Shown: positions 1 to 10,211 of the stretch, one piece after another | Layout of the letters: each line of letters opens with the position of its first letter | Position numbering within the stretch: position 1 is the first letter of the stretch | NCBI RefSeq assembly: GCF_000380165.1 | Contig: NZ_KB904680.1 | Span: 153,915-217,914 of the forward strand | DNA: 64,000 nucleotides | Source of the DNA: Wenjunlia vitaminophila DSM 41686 | Lineage (GTDB): Bacteria > Actinomycetota > Actinomycetes > Streptomycetales > Streptomycetaceae | Direction of reading: 5' to 3' | Made by a program: the position numbers and the translations under genes | The notes under the pieces: generated by a model | The model's input: the letters and a program-made list of their open reading frames with translations, nothing else | Database searches by the model: none | Told to the model about the DNA's origin: nothing

Positions 1-971
1 AGGACGACCCGCCCCGGGGGCCCCTCGGTCACCTCCCCGATGCGGACCGCGTGCGCGCCCTCGGGCAGCGAACGCATCAGCCGCAGGGCCCGCGCCGCGG
101 AGTCCCGGCCGACGAAGGCGACCAGGCAGCCCTCGTTGGCCACGTGCAGGGGGTCGAGGCCCAGGAGGTCGCAGGCGGCGGCCACCGGCGCCGGGACGGG
201 GAGGACCCGTTCGTCGATCTCCACCTGGACCCGTGAGTCGCGGGCGATCTCGTTGAGGGAGGCGGCCAGACCGCCCCGGGTGGGATCGCGCAGGGCGTGG
301 ACGTCCGCCCCCAGCGGGGCGAGCTCCCGGACCAGGCGGTGCAGCGGTCGGGTGTCGGAGACGACGTCGGAGACGAACCCGAGGTTCTCCCGCACGCTGA
401 GCACCGCCGTGCCGTGTGCGCCGATGGGACCGCTGAGCAGGACGGCGTCACCGGGGCGGGCGTGGGCCGCGGACGGGCTCAGGCCGGCGACCCGGCGGCC
501 GACGCCGGTGGTGGTGATGAACAGCTTGTCGGCCTGCCCACGGTTGACGACCTTGGTGTCGCCGGCCACCACCGGGACCCCGGCGTCCCGGGCCGCCGCG
601 CCGAGCGAGGCCAGCACCGCCCCGAGCTCGGAGAGCCGCAGCCCCTCCTCCACGACCAGCGCGACGGTCAGGGCCAACGGCTGGGCCCCGCGCATCGCGA
701 GGTCGTTGACGGTGCCGTGGACGGCCAGGGCGCCGATGTCACCGCCCGGGAAGAACAGCGGACTGACCACGAACCCGTCCGTCGTCAGCACCAGGCCGTC
801 GTCCCCCGGCAGGACCGCGGCGTCCTCCAGCGGGCCCGTCGCCGTGGTGCTTCCGGGGGTGAGCGCGGGCAGCACCAGGGTGTCCAGGAGCTCGGCGGAC
901 AGCCTCCCCCCGGCCCCGTGGCCGAGCAGCACCCGGTCGTCCTCCACGTGCGGCAGCGGGCACCCGATCAC
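1..971 (-). CDS. hypE: Hydrogenase maturation factor HypE (3' end beyond window)
   Basis: HypE dehydrates the thiocarboxamide made with HypF to form the cyanide ligands of the [NiFe] centre. The reading frame starts at a GTG that overlaps the hypD stop (GTGA). It encodes [20 protein letters not shown], followed by a glycine-rich ATP-binding AIRS-type core with [47 protein letters not shown] and NEGCLV, all typical HypE motifs. About 323 residues are visible, so only the C-terminal tail, which carries the cyanide-accepting cysteine in known HypE proteins, is missing. It is the last visible gene of the minus-strand hydrogenase operon. The call is secure. Confidence 0.95.
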   Translation of the reverse strand, partial: MIGCPLPHVEDDRVLLGHGAGGRLSAELLDTLVLPALTPGSTTATGPLEDAAVLPGDDGLVLTTDGFVVSPLFFPGGDIGALAVHGTVNDLAMRGAQPLALTVALVVEEGLRLSELGAVLASLGAAARDAGVPVVAGDTKVVNRGQADKLFITTTGVGRRVAGLSPSAAHARPGDAVLLSGPIGAHGTAVLSVRENLGFVSDVVSDTRPLHRLVRELAPLGADVHALRDPTRGGLAASLNEIARDSRVQVEIDERVLPVPAPVAAACDLLGLDPLHVANEGCLVAFVGRDSAARALRLMRSLPEGAHAVRIGEVTEGPPGRVV

Positions 972-2077
972 ACCGGGCTCCCGGTGGCGGCGGCCGTGCG
1001 GCCAGCGGCGTGGAAGGCGGCGCAGGTGCCCTCCGACGACACCATGGGCGCGCCGAGCGGGGTGCGCGGGGTGCAGCGCGTCCCGTACGCCGAGCAGTCG
1101 GTGGGCAGTCGGGTGCCGGTGAGGATGGCGCCGGCGATGCAGTCCGGGTGCTCCCGGGGGCGCAGGGCGCCGACGTCGTACCGCAGCGCGGCGTCGAACC
1201 CGGCGAACTCCTCGGCCAGCCGCAGCCCGCTCGACGGCAACGGGCCGAGCCCCCGCCACACCTGGTCGGCGACGCGGAAGACCCGGCTCACGGCGGTCTG
1301 CGCCTCGGTGTTCCCCTCCCGGCGGACGGCGCGGGCGTACTGGTTCTCGACCTCTGCGCGGCCCTGTTCGAGTTGGCGCACCGCCATGTGGATGCCCTCC
1401 AGGAGGTCCAGGGGTTCGAAGCCGGTGACGACGATCGGCACGCGGTACCGGCGGGCGATCGGTTCGTAGGCGGTCCAGCCCATCACCGCGCAGACGTGCC
1501 CGGCCGCGAGGAACGCCTGGACCCCGCAGTCGGGGGACTCCAGCAGCGTCGTCATCGCCGGTGGCACCAGGACGTGGCTGACCAGCAGGCTGAAGTTGCG
1601 CAGCCCCAGGCGGGAGGCGTGCAGCACGGCCATGGCGTTGGCCGGTGCGGTGGTCTCGAAGCCGACGGCGAGGAACACCACCTCGCGGTCGGGCTCCGCC
1701 CTGGCGATCTCCACCGCGTCCATCGGCGAGTAGACCACCCGCACGTCGGCACCGCGGGCCCGGGCCGAGAGCAGGTCGGTGGAGGAACCGGGGACGCGCA
1801 GCATGTCGCCGAAGCTGGTGAACACCACCCCCGGTCGGGCGGCGATGTCCATGGCCCGGTCGAGGGTCTCCAGCGGGGTCACGCACACCGGGCAGCCGGG
1901 GCCGTGCACCATGCGGATGCCGGCCGGCAGCAGCTCGTCGATGCCCTGGCGGACCAGGGTGTGGGTCTGGCCGCCGCACACCTCCATGATCTGCCAGGGC
2001 CGGGTGGCGATGGCCGCCGTCCTGGCCAGCAGTCGCCGGGCGAGGACGGGGTCCCGGTACTCGTCGGGGATGCGCAC
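968..2077 (-). CDS. hypD: Hydrogenase maturation factor HypD
   Basis: HypD is an Fe-S scaffold that, with HypC, holds the Fe(CN)2CO unit before transfer to the large subunit. The 369-residue product has the family landmarks: EVCGGQTH with Cys at about 34, HGPGCPVCV with Cys at about 62 and 65, and a C-terminal SSEGTCAAF. Its length matches the family. The GTG start at 2077 is preceded by GGAAGGAACC at good spacing. The stop overlaps the hypE start by 4 nt, and 18 nt separate it from the large-subunit gene, so it is co-transcribed with the structural genes. Confidence 0.97.
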   Translation of the reverse strand: MRIPDEYRDPVLARRLLARTAAIATRPWQIMEVCGGQTHTLVRQGIDELLPAGIRMVHGPGCPVCVTPLETLDRAMDIAARPGVVFTSFGDMLRVPGSSTDLLSARARGADVRVVYSPMDAVEIARAEPDREVVFLAVGFETTAPANAMAVLHASRLGLRNFSLLVSHVLVPPAMTTLLESPDCGVQAFLAAGHVCAVMGWTAYEPIARRYRVPIVVTGFEPLDLLEGIHMAVRQLEQGRAEVENQYARAVRREGNTEAQTAVSRVFRVADQVWRGLGPLPSSGLRLAEEFAGFDAALRYDVGALRPREHPDCIAGAILTGTRLPTDCSAYGTRCTPRTPLGAPMVSSEGTCAAFHAAGRTAAATGSPV

Positions 2078-2095
2078 CGATGGTTCCTTCCGGTC

Positions 2096-3466
2096 TTAGT
2101 GACGTTCCACGGTGAGGTCGAGGAAGTGGGCCGAGCAGGAGATGCACGGGTCGTGGTTGCGGATGGCGCGCTCGCAGAGGTGACGGAGCTGTTCGTCGTC
2201 GGGCTCCGGGCCGGTGTCCATGCGGGACTGCGCCACCCGCCGCAGGTGTTCCTCGATGGCCGCCTGGTTCTGGGCCGTCGGCGGGATGAGGCTGGCCTCG
2301 GTGACGGTGCCATCGGCGTCCAGGTCGTACCGGTGGTAGAGCAGGCCCCGGGGTGCCTCGGTCGCCCCGTGCCCCCTGCCGGGGCGCGCCGGCACCGGCA
2401 CGGCGGGGGCCGGCGGGGGTTCGTAGGCGTCGATGACCCGCAGGGCCTCGTCGATCGCGTAGACCACCTCCACGGCGCGCACCAGGATGCTGCGGAACGG
2501 GTTGCGGCAGACGGTGCCGGCGCGGGGGTCGCCGAGTCCGCCGGCGAGGGCCGCCTCGACGGCGAGCGGGGAGAGCCAGCGCCCGCTGACGGCGTAGCGG
2601 GCGAGGGGGCCGGTCAGGTGGCGGTGGCCGTCGAGCGAGGAGTACAGCGCTGTGGAGTGGGGGAGCTGGCGTTCGACGACGTGGCGTTCGAAATCGCGGA
2701 CGGGGAAGGTGCTGGTGGGCAGTGCCCGGGTGCTGGAGGCGGGGAGCCGGGCCGAACGGGGTGCGGGCATCACGGTGGGCGTGCCGGCCTCGATGGCGTA
2801 GCGACCGGGTTCGGCCAGGGCCAGGAGGTGGTCGTCGCAGCCGGCGTCGGGGAAGTCGAAACCCGCCGCCCAGGTGACGGTGTGCAGGGCGTCGTCCAGG
2901 GCCCGGCGCAGCCGCTCGGCGAGGGGGGCGAGCTCGGCGCGGGTGGGGGTGCGGTGGAAGCCGCCGAGCTGGACGTTGACCGGGTGGATCGAGCGCCCGC
3001 CGAGCAGCGCCACGATGGCGTTCCCGGCCTGTTTGACCCGCAGTCCGCGTTCGACGTCGGCGCGGTGGTCCCGGGCCATGGTGATCGCGTCCGGGTAGCC
3101 GAGGAAGTCGGGGGCGTGCAGCAGGTGGATGTGGAGGGTCTGGCTCTCGATCCACTCCCCGCAGTACAGCAGCCGGCGCAGCGCGGCGAGCTGGCCGGTG
3201 ACCGCGACCTCGCAGGCGTCCTCCACCGCCCGGCAGGCGCTGAGCTGGTACGCCACCGGGCAGATCCCGCACACCCGTGAGGTGATGTCCGGGGGTTCGC
3301 GGTGGGTGCGGCCGCGCAGGAACGCCTCGAAGAACCGCGGCGGCTCGTAGATGCGCAGCCGTGCCTCGGTGACCCGCCCCTGTTCGACCCGCAGCCGCAG
3401 TTCGCCCTCCCCCTCGACGCGGGACAGGGCGCCGACGTGGACCGTCCGGGTACCTCGGTGGGTCAC
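2096..3466 (-). CDS. hydA: [NiFe]-hydrogenase large (alpha) subunit, group 3b type
   Basis: This is the catalytic subunit that carries the NiFe(CN)2CO site and exchanges H2 with electrons. The 456-residue product has both metal-binding pairs: N-terminal RVCGIC (Cys 66 and 69) and C-terminal DPCISCSAH (Cys 441 and 444). The nine residues after His447 are the extension expected to be removed by the maturation protease encoded at 9428-10021. The start is the GTG overlapping the small-subunit stop. A longer upstream reading in the same frame runs inside the small-subunit gene and is not used. The gene order beta, gamma, delta, alpha is that of cytoplasmic NADP-linked bidirectional (sulf)hydrogenases. 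Confidence 0.95.
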   Translation of the reverse strand: MTHRGTRTVHVGALSRVEGEGELRLRVEQGRVTEARLRIYEPPRFFEAFLRGRTHREPPDITSRVCGICPVAYQLSACRAVEDACEVAVTGQLAALRRLLYCGEWIESQTLHIHLLHAPDFLGYPDAITMARDHRADVERGLRVKQAGNAIVALLGGRSIHPVNVQLGGFHRTPTRAELAPLAERLRRALDDALHTVTWAAGFDFPDAGCDDHLLALAEPGRYAIEAGTPTVMPAPRSARLPASSTRALPTSTFPVRDFERHVVERQLPHSTALYSSLDGHRHLTGPLARYAVSGRWLSPLAVEAALAGGLGDPRAGTVCRNPFRSILVRAVEVVYAIDEALRVIDAYEPPPAPAVPVPARPGRGHGATEAPRGLLYHRYDLDADGTVTEASLIPPTAQNQAAIEEHLRRVAQSRMDTGPEPDDEQLRHLCERAIRNHDPCISCSAHFLDLTVERH

Positions 3467-4341
3467 TCGTCCTCCCACCGGTGTCGCGGTGCGGCACCGT
3501 CCTGTCCTGGTCCGGGCTCCCCGGTCGCGTCCCGTTGCCCGGCCTCCGGCGGCCGTTCGGCCTCCGCGAGTGCCGAGGAGGCCGCGGCGAACTCGGGGGC
3601 GGCCGTGTTGAAGGTGCGCAGCACCCGGACCACGTCGAGTCCTGACATGCCGTCCCGGCGCAGGAGGGGGACGAACGCCGGGAGGTTGGTGGAGCCCGAG
3701 GGGCCGAAGCAGCCGTAGCACCCCCGCCCGTAGGCGGGGCAGAGCGCGCCGCACCCGTCGTGGGTGACCGGCCCCAGGCACGGGACGCCCTTGGCTACCG
3801 GCAGGCAGACCGTGCCGCGCCGCTTGCAGGGGAAGCAGACGCTGTGGTCGGAGATGTCGGGGCGCCGGCCGGCGAGGTGGGCGGTGATCACCTCGAGGAG
3901 CTGTCCGCGGTCGACGGGGCAGCCGCGCAGCTCGAAGTCCACCGGCACGTTCAGGGAGATCGCCGTGGAGTCGGCGAGGGTCTCGACGTACTCGGGGCTG
4001 GCGTAGACGGCGGCGCGGAACTCCGCGACGTCGGCGAAGTTCCGCAGCGCCTGGATGCCCCCGGCGGTGGCGCACGCGCCGATGGTGACGAGGTACCGGG
4101 AGACGTCCCTGATGTGCCTGATCCGTTCGGCGTCCGCGGGGGTGGTGATGGAACCGTCCACCAGGGACAGGTCGTAGGGGCCGGGTCCCGCGGCGCTCGT
4201 CGCCTCCAGGAAGTACGAGATCCGCACCTGGTCGGCGAGCGGGAGCAGCTCGTCCTCGCAGTCCAGGAGCGTCAACTGGCAGCCGTCGCAGGAGGCGAAC
4301 TTCCACACGGCCATCGTCGGTCGTCGGTCCACGCCGCTCAC
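3463..4341 (-). CDS. hydD: [NiFe]-hydrogenase small (delta) subunit
   Basis: This electron-transfer subunit passes electrons between the NiFe site and the beta/gamma subunits. The product reads [11 protein letters not shown] near the N-terminus (proximal cluster ligands), then [29 protein letters not shown] and a cysteine-rich C-terminal half ([38 protein letters not shown]) for further Fe-S ligands. There are two possible starts: a GTG at 4341 overlapping the gamma-subunit stop (292 aa), or an ATG at 4314 (MAVWKF, 283 aa), which fits family N-termini well. The C-terminal tail after about residue 255 is low-complexity. No Tat signal is present, so the enzyme is cytoplasmic. Confidence 0.93.
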   Translation of the reverse strand: MSGVDRRPTMAVWKFASCDGCQLTLLDCEDELLPLADQVRISYFLEATSAAGPGPYDLSLVDGSITTPADAERIRHIRDVSRYLVTIGACATAGGIQALRNFADVAEFRAAVYASPEYVETLADSTAISLNVPVDFELRGCPVDRGQLLEVITAHLAGRRPDISDHSVCFPCKRRGTVCLPVAKGVPCLGPVTHDGCGALCPAYGRGCYGCFGPSGSTNLPAFVPLLRRDGMSGLDVVRVLRTFNTAAPEFAAASSALAEAERPPEAGQRDATGEPGPGQDGAAPRHRWEDE

Positions 4342-5147
4342 AGCTCCCTCACGGCCAGGAGCGCCTCGGCGCGGTCCCAGGCGACCACCGGGCCGTCCCG
4401 GCACAGCAGCAGGGGGCCGAGCTGGCACTGGCCGCAGTGCCCGGTGCCGCAGCGCATGGTGCGTTCCAGGGAGAGGAAGACCCGGGAGGCGGGGACGCCG
4501 CGGTGGACCAGGTCCCGGGCGGTGGCCCGCATCATCACCTCGGGGCCGCACAGGTACGCCGTCGTGTTCCGCGGCTGGTACGGCACGCGGTCGAGGAGGG
4601 TGGTCACCACGCCGACGTTCCCGGTCCACCCCGGTTCCGGCCGGTCCACGGTGACCGCCACCGGCGCCCGTTGGGCCCAGGTGTCGCACTGGTCCCGGTA
4701 GAGCAGGTCGGCGGGGGTGCGGGCGCCGACGACCAGGGCGACGCCGCGGTGGTCCCGCGGTTCGTCGAGCGCGCGCAGCAGCAACGGCCGCAACGGGGCG
4801 AGGCCCACGCCGCCCGCCACGAGCAGCAGGTCGCCTCCCCTGGCCGCGGCCAGGTCCCAGGGGGTGCCGAAGGGGCCGCGGACCCCCACGTGGTGTCCGG
4901 GGCGCAGCCCGGCCAGCGCCGAGGTGACCGGGCCGACGGCGCGCACGGTGTGCGTCAGGCCGGTCCCGGACGGGGTGGTGCCGCTGAGGGACAGCGGGAC
5001 CTCGCCGCGGGGGAAGGCGTAGACCATCGCGAACTGGCCGGGCCGGAACGCCGGCAGTGGGTCGCCGACCGGCTCGAGGGTGAGGGTGACGGTGTCGGCG
5101 GTCTCGCGGTCCCGCCCGACGACCTGGTAGGGCTGGGGGACGTTCAC
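4338..5147 (-). CDS. hydG: Hydrogenase gamma subunit, FAD/NAD(P)-binding reductase
   Basis: This ferredoxin-NADP reductase-type subunit links the hydrogenase to the NAD(P)(H) pool. The 269-residue protein has an FAD-binding beta-barrel ([16 protein letters not shown]), a nucleotide-binding half ([41 protein letters not shown]), and a C-terminal [2Fe-2S] loop [17 protein letters not shown] with cysteines at about 233, 238, 241 and 249. The chosen GTG start overlaps the stop of the preceding gene by 4 nt. A longer in-frame extension overlaps that gene and is rejected. Confidence 0.94.
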   Translation of the reverse strand: MNVPQPYQVVGRDRETADTVTLTLEPVGDPLPAFRPGQFAMVYAFPRGEVPLSLSGTTPSGTGLTHTVRAVGPVTSALAGLRPGHHVGVRGPFGTPWDLAAARGGDLLLVAGGVGLAPLRPLLLRALDEPRDHRGVALVVGARTPADLLYRDQCDTWAQRAPVAVTVDRPEPGWTGNVGVVTTLLDRVPYQPRNTTAYLCGPEVMMRATARDLVHRGVPASRVFLSLERTMRCGTGHCGQCQLGPLLLCRDGPVVAWDRAEALLAVREL

Positions 5148-5599
5148 CGGCCGCCTCCGCGGGGCGGCCCGTAGAGGTCGAGCAGCCGGGCCCGGGCGCC
5201 CCTGAGCCGGCGCCCGATGACGGAGCCGACGGCGCAGGTGAGCGCGTGTCCGAAGTCGGGGTCGCGGGCGCAGCGGTCCCGCACGGCCGCGGCGTCGAAC
5301 TGGCGGGCGGTGACGGGGCTGAGGGTGCGGGCGCCGAGGTGCCAGCGGTACGGCGGGAACAGCCACGACCAGCCCACCAGGTCGCCGGGGCCCAGGGTCT
5401 CGACGATCGGCGGTGACTGCCCGGGGACGTGCACGTCCAACGCGACGGAGCCCTCCTCCGCGATCCAGAACCGCTCCGCCAGCTCCCCCTCGTCGAAGAT
5501 CCGGGCGCCGCTGGGGAAGCGCACCGTTTCGGCGAGTGCCAGGAGCTGGCCGCGCTGCGGCTCGGTGAGGCCGGTCAGGAAGCCGGCGCTGGTCGTCAC
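5144..5599 (-). CDS. Cyclic nucleotide-binding-domain-like protein in hydrogenase operon
   Basis: A 151-residue single-domain protein with the beta-roll order of a Crp/cNMP-binding domain: [30 protein letters not shown], then [28 protein letters not shown] and a C-terminal helix. It has no DNA-binding domain. The usual phosphate-binding cassette (FGE-A-L with a following R-[ST]-A) is not intact, because GWSWLF stands where GE is expected. Cyclic nucleotide binding is therefore uncertain. Its position between the beta and gamma genes, with 4-nt overlaps on both sides, implies a dedicated role such as an allosteric or assembly partner. As I recall, similar genes occur in actinobacterial group 3b operons. 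Confidence 0.8.
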   Translation of the reverse strand: MTTSAGFLTGLTEPQRGQLLALAETVRFPSGARIFDEGELAERFWIAEEGSVALDVHVPGQSPPIVETLGPGDLVGWSWLFPPYRWHLGARTLSPVTARQFDAAAVRDRCARDPDFGHALTCAVGSVIGRRLRGARARLLDLYGPPRGGGR

Positions 5600-6750
5600 G
5601 ACGCCCCGGCCCCTTCCGCGTCCCGGCCCGAGGCCTCCGCGTGCAGGGCGTGCGCCTCCTCGGTGATGTCGATGGCGACGGGACACCACACGATGCACCG
5701 GCCGCAGCCCACGCAGCCCGAGCTGCCGAACTGGTCGTGCCAGGTGCCGATCTTGTGGGTGAGCCACTGGCGGTACCTGCTCAGGCCGCTGCGCCGCACC
5801 GTCCCGCCGTGCATGTGGGTGAAGTCCAGGTCGTAGCAGACGTCCCAGCGCCGCCACCGCTCGGCGTGCTCCCCGGTGAGGTCGGTGACGTCCTCGGTGG
5901 TGGTGCAGTAGCAGGTCGGGCAGACCATGGTGCAGTTGCCGCAGGTGAGGCAGCGTGCGGCGACGTCGTTCCAGCGCTCGGCCTCGAGGGTGTCGCGCAT
6001 CAGGTCCCGCAGGTCCACCGGGGGCATGGTCCGCCCCATGCGCCCGGCGGCCCGGGTGACGGCCTCCTCGGCCCGGGCGACGGTGGTGGGGTCGGCGGGC
6101 CGCACGGGGAGTTCCGCCAGGACCTCGGCCCCCGCCTCGCTGCCGGCGCGCACCCAGAACCGGTGGCCCCGTTCGTCGTCCACCTCGGTCAACGCCAGGT
6201 CGTGGCCCCCGTGCACAGCCGGTCCCGTGCCCATGGAGACGCAGAAGCAGGTGGCTCCGGGCTCGACGCACTCCACCACCACCAGGAACGCCCCGGTGCG
6301 CCTGCGCCGGTACGCCTCGTCCCGGTGCGGGCCGCCGACCAGCACCCGGTCCTGCACCGCGATGGCGCTCAGGTCACAGGGGCGGACACCCAGGAAGGCG
6401 TACGCCGGTGGCCGGTCCACCTCCTCGCGCACCGTCAGGGTGCCGTCGGGGCCGCGGTCGGCGGTCCACTGCCGCACCCGCTCCGGGTGCAGGTACTTCT
6501 TCCAGGACTGCGGACCGGCGCTGTGCGCGAACGCCATCCGGTCCGACCTGCGACGCAACCGGTAGCGTCCGGCCTCCACCTCCACGCCCCAGCCGAACGG
6601 CAGCTCACTGGCCGACGTCAGTTCCGCCAGCACGATCGCGTCGTCACGCACCGTCGGTCCCACCACGGTGCGCCCGCGCCGGACCAGCGCCTGGCGCAGC
6701 GCCTCCAGGCCGTCCGGTCCCATCACGGCCTGCCGCGTCGGCTCCGTCAT
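5596..6750 (-). CDS. hydB: Hydrogenase beta subunit, two [4Fe-4S] clusters
   Basis: This 384-residue iron-sulfur subunit of the HydB/AsrA type carries electrons between the gamma flavoprotein and the core dimer. It has a long N-terminal half (WKKYLHPERVR, FLGVRPCDLSAIAVQDRVL, CFCVSMGTGPAVHGGHDLALTEV) followed by two ferredoxin-type motifs: CLTCGNCTMVCPTCYC at about residue 265 and CVGCGRCIVWCP at about residue 344. The ATG start overlaps the hypC stop (ATGA). The second motif ends in CP, as in true [4Fe-4S] ferredoxin domains. Confidence 0.94.
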   Translation of the reverse strand: MTEPTRQAVMGPDGLEALRQALVRRGRTVVGPTVRDDAIVLAELTSASELPFGWGVEVEAGRYRLRRRSDRMAFAHSAGPQSWKKYLHPERVRQWTADRGPDGTLTVREEVDRPPAYAFLGVRPCDLSAIAVQDRVLVGGPHRDEAYRRRRTGAFLVVVECVEPGATCFCVSMGTGPAVHGGHDLALTEVDDERGHRFWVRAGSEAGAEVLAELPVRPADPTTVARAEEAVTRAAGRMGRTMPPVDLRDLMRDTLEAERWNDVAARCLTCGNCTMVCPTCYCTTTEDVTDLTGEHAERWRRWDVCYDLDFTHMHGGTVRRSGLSRYRQWLTHKIGTWHDQFGSSGCVGCGRCIVWCPVAIDITEEAHALHAEASGRDAEGAGAS

Positions 6751-7064
6751 GGCCGGCCCGCCCCCCGTCGGGGTTGTGCGGGTCCCTCGTGTGCCCGCTG
6801 GTCCGACGGCGGCAGCGGCTCGCCGAGCTCGCCCTCCACCACGTCTCCCATCGCGCGCAGCACCTCGAGGGTGCGCCGGGCCTCGGCCTCGTGCACCGTG
6901 GTGATGGCGAAGCCGACGTGGACGATCACGTAGTCACCGCTGGCCGCCGTGGGCGTGTACGTGAGGCACGCCTCACGGCGCAGCCCGCCGAAGTCGATCG
7001 TTCCCATGCGCAGGCCCTCGTCCTGGTGGACGTCGATCACGCGCCCCGGGATGCCCAGGCACAC
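6747..7064 (-). CDS. hypC: Hydrogenase assembly chaperone HypC
   Basis: A small chaperone that binds HypD and the large-subunit precursor during iron insertion. The product begins MCLGIPGRV, the invariant HypC start with the functional Cys2, and continues with GDYVIVHVGFAITTV. It is 105 residues, longer than the usual 75-95, because of a low-complexity C-terminal tail rich in Pro, Arg and Gly. The GTG start lies directly after the TAA of hypF with no gap, so translational coupling is likely. Confidence 0.95.
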   Translation of the reverse strand: MCLGIPGRVIDVHQDEGLRMGTIDFGGLRREACLTYTPTAASGDYVIVHVGFAITTVHEAEARRTLEVLRAMGDVVEGELGEPLPPSDQRAHEGPAQPRRGAGRP

Positions 7065-9431
7065 TTACGGTGTCTCCCTTCCCAGGCGGGCGGCGGCCAC
7101 CGCGGCCTGCCCGAAGCTGACGCCCCCGTCGTTGGGCGGCACCGCGCGCCCGACCAGCACCCGCAGTCCGGCTCCCCGCAGCCGCCCGCTGACCTCGTCG
7201 AGCAGGCGGAGGTTCTGGAAGCAGCCCCCGGACAGGCACACCGGGCCCGGGGCGCCCTCGGCCACGGCGCGCTCAACGAGACCGGCCGTGGCCAGGGCGA
7301 CGGCCGAGTGGAACGCCGCGGCCAGGCACGGCACGGGGACGCCGTCCGCGGACCCGCGCAGCAGGGCGGTGAGGGTGGGCAGCGGGTCGTACACCCACAC
7401 GCCGTCAGCCGCCCGCACCAGCCGCCAGGGCAGCGGCTCGGGACGCAGGTCGCCGGCGGCGGCCTCCAACGCGACCGCCGCCTGTCCCTCGTAGCTGACG
7501 CGGTGCCGCAGCCCGAGGATGCTGGCGGCGGCGTCGAACAGCCGCCCGGCGCTGGACGCCCGGGGGCAGTTCACCCCGCGCTCGACCACCTCCCGCACCG
7601 CGCGGGCCTCCCCGTCACCGAGGCCCGACGCGTAGGCGTCCACCAACGCCGGGTCAGCGGCGGGCGAGCCCAGGTCCTCGGCGCCGAGGAGGTACCCGAG
7701 CGCCATCCGGCCCGGTGCCCGGACGGCCGCGGCCCCTCCGGGCAGCGGAGCCGTGGCGAACCGGCCCGCCCTGCGGTACCCGGCGAGGTCGCACACCAGG
7801 ACCTCCCCACCCCACAGGGTGCCGTCGTCGCCGAACCCGAGACCGTCCAGGGCGACCCCCACGAACGGCCCGGGGAGGCCGTGTTCCGCGGCGCAGGCCG
7901 CGACGTGGGCGTGGTGGTGCTGCACCGCGACGCGGCGCCCTGCGGGCCAGCGCGCCGCCCACTGCGTGGACAGGTAGCCGGGGTGCAGGTCGTGCACCAC
8001 GACCTGTGGGTCGATCCGGCAGAGCCGGGAGAGCTGCCCGTACGCCCGTTCGAAGGCGTCCGCGGTGCCCGCGTCCTGGAGGTCCCCGAGGTGCGGCCCG
8101 ATCACCGCCCTGTCCCCCGACACCAGGGTGAACGTGTGCTTGAGCTGCGCCCCCACCGCGACCAGCGGTACCGGGCTGGGCAGCGGCAGCCGCAAGGGGG
8201 CCGGAGCGTACCCCCGGGCGCGGCGGACGGTGAGGACGCCCCGGTCGGTGGCGCACACCACCGAGTCGTCACACCGGCTGTGGATCGCCCGGTCGTGTCC
8301 GAGGAAGCCGTCCGCCACGGGCCCGAGGCGTTCCCTGGCCTCCGCGTCGTCGATGACGATCGGCTCCCCCGCGAGGTTGCCGCTGGTGCACACCAGGGGG
8401 CGGCCCACGTCCCGCGAGAGCAGGTGGTGCAGCGGGCTCGCCGGCAGCAGGACGCCGACGCGTCCGGTGCCCGGGTGGACGCCCGCGGCGACCCCCGAGG
8501 ACCGCCCGCGCGCCGGCACCAGCGTGACCGGGCGGGCGGCGGAGGCGAGCAGGGCCCGCTCCGCGTCCCCGAGACGGGCCAGCCTCAGCGCCGCGTCCAG
8601 GTCCGGCACCAGCACCGCGAACGGCTTGTCCGGACGCCGCTTGCGGCGCCGCAGCCCGGCCACCGCGCGGTCGCTGGTGGCGTCGCACACCAACTGGTAG
8701 CCCCCGACCCCCTTGACCGCGACCACCGCCCCGTCGATCAGGGCCCGCACCGCGGCGCGCAGGGCCTCCTCGCCCCCGCGGGTCGAGGCCGGCGACCACC
8801 AGGACAACCGGGGCCCGCAGTCAGGGCACGCCAGCGGCTCCGCGTGGAAACGCCGGTCCTGCGGGTCCGCGTACTGGGCCGCGCACGCCGCGCACAGCGG
8901 GAAGTCCCGCATCGTGGTGCGTTCCCGGTCGTACGGCAGGTCGGTGATGACGGTGGCGCGCGGACCGCACGCGGTGCAGTTGGTGAACGGGTAACGGTGC
9001 CTGCGGTCCGCGGGGTCGAAGAGCTCGCGCAGGCACTCGGCGCACACGGCCGCGTCCACCGGGACCTCGCGGACCGACGGCTCCCCGGCCCCGACGCTGT
9101 CCAGCACCGCGAACCCCGAGCCGGGAACCACCGCCCCGGGGTCGAGCTGACCCACCGTGACCTCGGCGACCACCGCGAGCGGCGGGGCCTGGTCCCGACA
9201 GCGGGCGACGAACTCCCGGAGGCCACCGGGGGTTCCGGCCGCGGCGGCGAGGACGTGCCCGTCCACGTTGCGCACCCAGCCGTCCAGGCCCAGCGCGGTG
9301 GCGGTGCGGTACACGAAGGGTCGGAAGCCCACCCCCTGCACGGTGCCGGAGACCTCGACCCGCCACGCCTCCCTGCCCCCGACCGCCGCCCTGTCGCCCG
9401 CCACGCCCGTCGCCGCGGCCGCCCCGGTCAC
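7065..9431 (-). CDS. hypF: Carbamoyltransferase HypF
   Basis: HypF uses carbamoyl phosphate and ATP to carbamoylate HypE, the first step of CN ligand synthesis. The 788-residue protein has the full domain order: acylphosphatase (VQGVGFRPFVYR, about residue 32), two CxxC zinc fingers (CAECLRELF with CTACGPR; CAACAAQ with CPDCGPR), a YrdC-like domain (KGVGGYQLVCDATS), and a Kae1-like domain with QHHHAHVAACAAEH at about residue 500 and SGGCFQN near the C-terminus. The GTG start overlaps the upstream protease gene stop. Confidence 0.96.
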   Translation of the reverse strand: MTGAAAATGVAGDRAAVGGREAWRVEVSGTVQGVGFRPFVYRTATALGLDGWVRNVDGHVLAAAAGTPGGLREFVARCRDQAPPLAVVAEVTVGQLDPGAVVPGSGFAVLDSVGAGEPSVREVPVDAAVCAECLRELFDPADRRHRYPFTNCTACGPRATVITDLPYDRERTTMRDFPLCAACAAQYADPQDRRFHAEPLACPDCGPRLSWWSPASTRGGEEALRAAVRALIDGAVVAVKGVGGYQLVCDATSDRAVAGLRRRKRRPDKPFAVLVPDLDAALRLARLGDAERALLASAARPVTLVPARGRSSGVAAGVHPGTGRVGVLLPASPLHHLLSRDVGRPLVCTSGNLAGEPIVIDDAEARERLGPVADGFLGHDRAIHSRCDDSVVCATDRGVLTVRRARGYAPAPLRLPLPSPVPLVAVGAQLKHTFTLVSGDRAVIGPHLGDLQDAGTADAFERAYGQLSRLCRIDPQVVVHDLHPGYLSTQWAARWPAGRRVAVQHHHAHVAACAAEHGLPGPFVGVALDGLGFGDDGTLWGGEVLVCDLAGYRRAGRFATAPLPGGAAAVRAPGRMALGYLLGAEDLGSPAADPALVDAYASGLGDGEARAVREVVERGVNCPRASSAGRLFDAAASILGLRHRVSYEGQAAVALEAAAGDLRPEPLPWRLVRAADGVWVYDPLPTLTALLRGSADGVPVPCLAAAFHSAVALATAGLVERAVAEGAPGPVCLSGGCFQNLRLLDEVSGRLRGAGLRVLVGRAVPPNDGGVSFGQAAVAAARLGRETP

Positions 9432-10021
9432 CCCCGCCGCCCCGCCCCGCTGCCGGCGACGCCGCCGGCGACGCCATCCGCGATGTCGTCCGCGAGGTCG
9501 TCCGCCTCCGCACGGCCCCGTGCGGAGGCGCGCTCCGCCGCGCGGTGGCGCAGGATCTCCTGCCTGACGCGTTCCGCCAGCGGCGCCACCGCCGCACGCA
9601 CCGGCGCGGACAGACCGGTGCCGAGGGACGAGTCCGCGCCCTCCACCGCGAACACCACCAGGCGCGGCGGCAGGTGGCCGAGGACCCGGGCGAGCTCCAC
9701 GGCCTCACCGAGCCCCAACCCGTGCGAACTCGCCGACGCGGACGCCCGCAGCTCACCCCCGGTGACCTCCAGCCGGTGCACCCGTCCGGGACACCCGGGG
9801 TGCGCGTGCGCGGCATCGACGACGACGCACAGGGCCGCGCCCCGCCACGTCCCGATCAGCCGGCCCGGGTCGCCGTCGGACACCGTCAGGACCACCCCGT
9901 CCAGCGAGGAGGTCCGCTCGGCGAGTTCGGCCAGGCGCCCGACCACCGCCCAGCCCACGCCGTCGTCCCGCCTGAACTCGTTGCCCACGCCGACGACCAC
10001 CGTCCGGCCGTTCCCGCTCAT
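9428..10021 (-). CDS. Hydrogenase maturation protease (HycI/HupD family)
   Basis: This endopeptidase removes the C-terminal extension of the large subunit after nickel insertion. The N-terminus VVVGVGNEFRRDDGVG carries the GxGN and DDG signatures with the nickel-sensing acidic residue, and VVVDAAHAH gives the second metal ligand region. The start is the ATG (MSGNGRTVVV) at 10021 with GGAG upstream. A longer in-frame start exists 36 nt further upstream but lacks family sequence. The 197-residue length exceeds the usual 150-165 because of a repetitive Asp/Ala/Gly tail. Confidence 0.92.
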   Translation of the reverse strand: MSGNGRTVVVGVGNEFRRDDGVGWAVVGRLAELAERTSSLDGVVLTVSDGDPGRLIGTWRGAALCVVVDAAHAHPGCPGRVHRLEVTGGELRASASASSHGLGLGEAVELARVLGHLPPRLVVFAVEGADSSLGTGLSAPVRAAVAPLAERVRQEILRHRAAERASARGRAEADDLADDIADGVAGGVAGSGAGRRG

Positions 10022-10128
10022 GCTCTCCGTCCGCCGACGCCGCCCTTCCCCGTGCACCGGCCAGTCTCGTCCGGCCGCCCGGCGGCGCCCGACCGACGCG
10101 CCCCGCAGTCATCCGTTCGGCCGGAGGC

Positions 10129-10173
10129 GCGGGACCCGCGGGAGCGGGACCCGCGGGAGCGGGACCCGCGGGT
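10129..10173. repeat. Three tandem copies of a 15-bp GC repeat
   Basis: The unit GCGGGACCCGCGGGA occurs twice, followed by a third copy ending in T. It lies in the 190-nt gap between the acetyltransferase stop (10212) and the maturation protease start (10021). Each copy contains the palindrome CCCGCGGG, so the transcript could form alternative hairpins. It may be a weak attenuator or simply a slippage repeat. Confidence 0.85.
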
Positions 10174-10211
10174 GCGCCGCGGGCGGCGGGGCCGGCGGAC
10201 GACGGCTCCCG

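Noticed and set aside
10129..10173. CRISPR-like repeat
   Set aside because: 15-bp direct repeats are immediately adjacent with no spacers and there are no cas genes.
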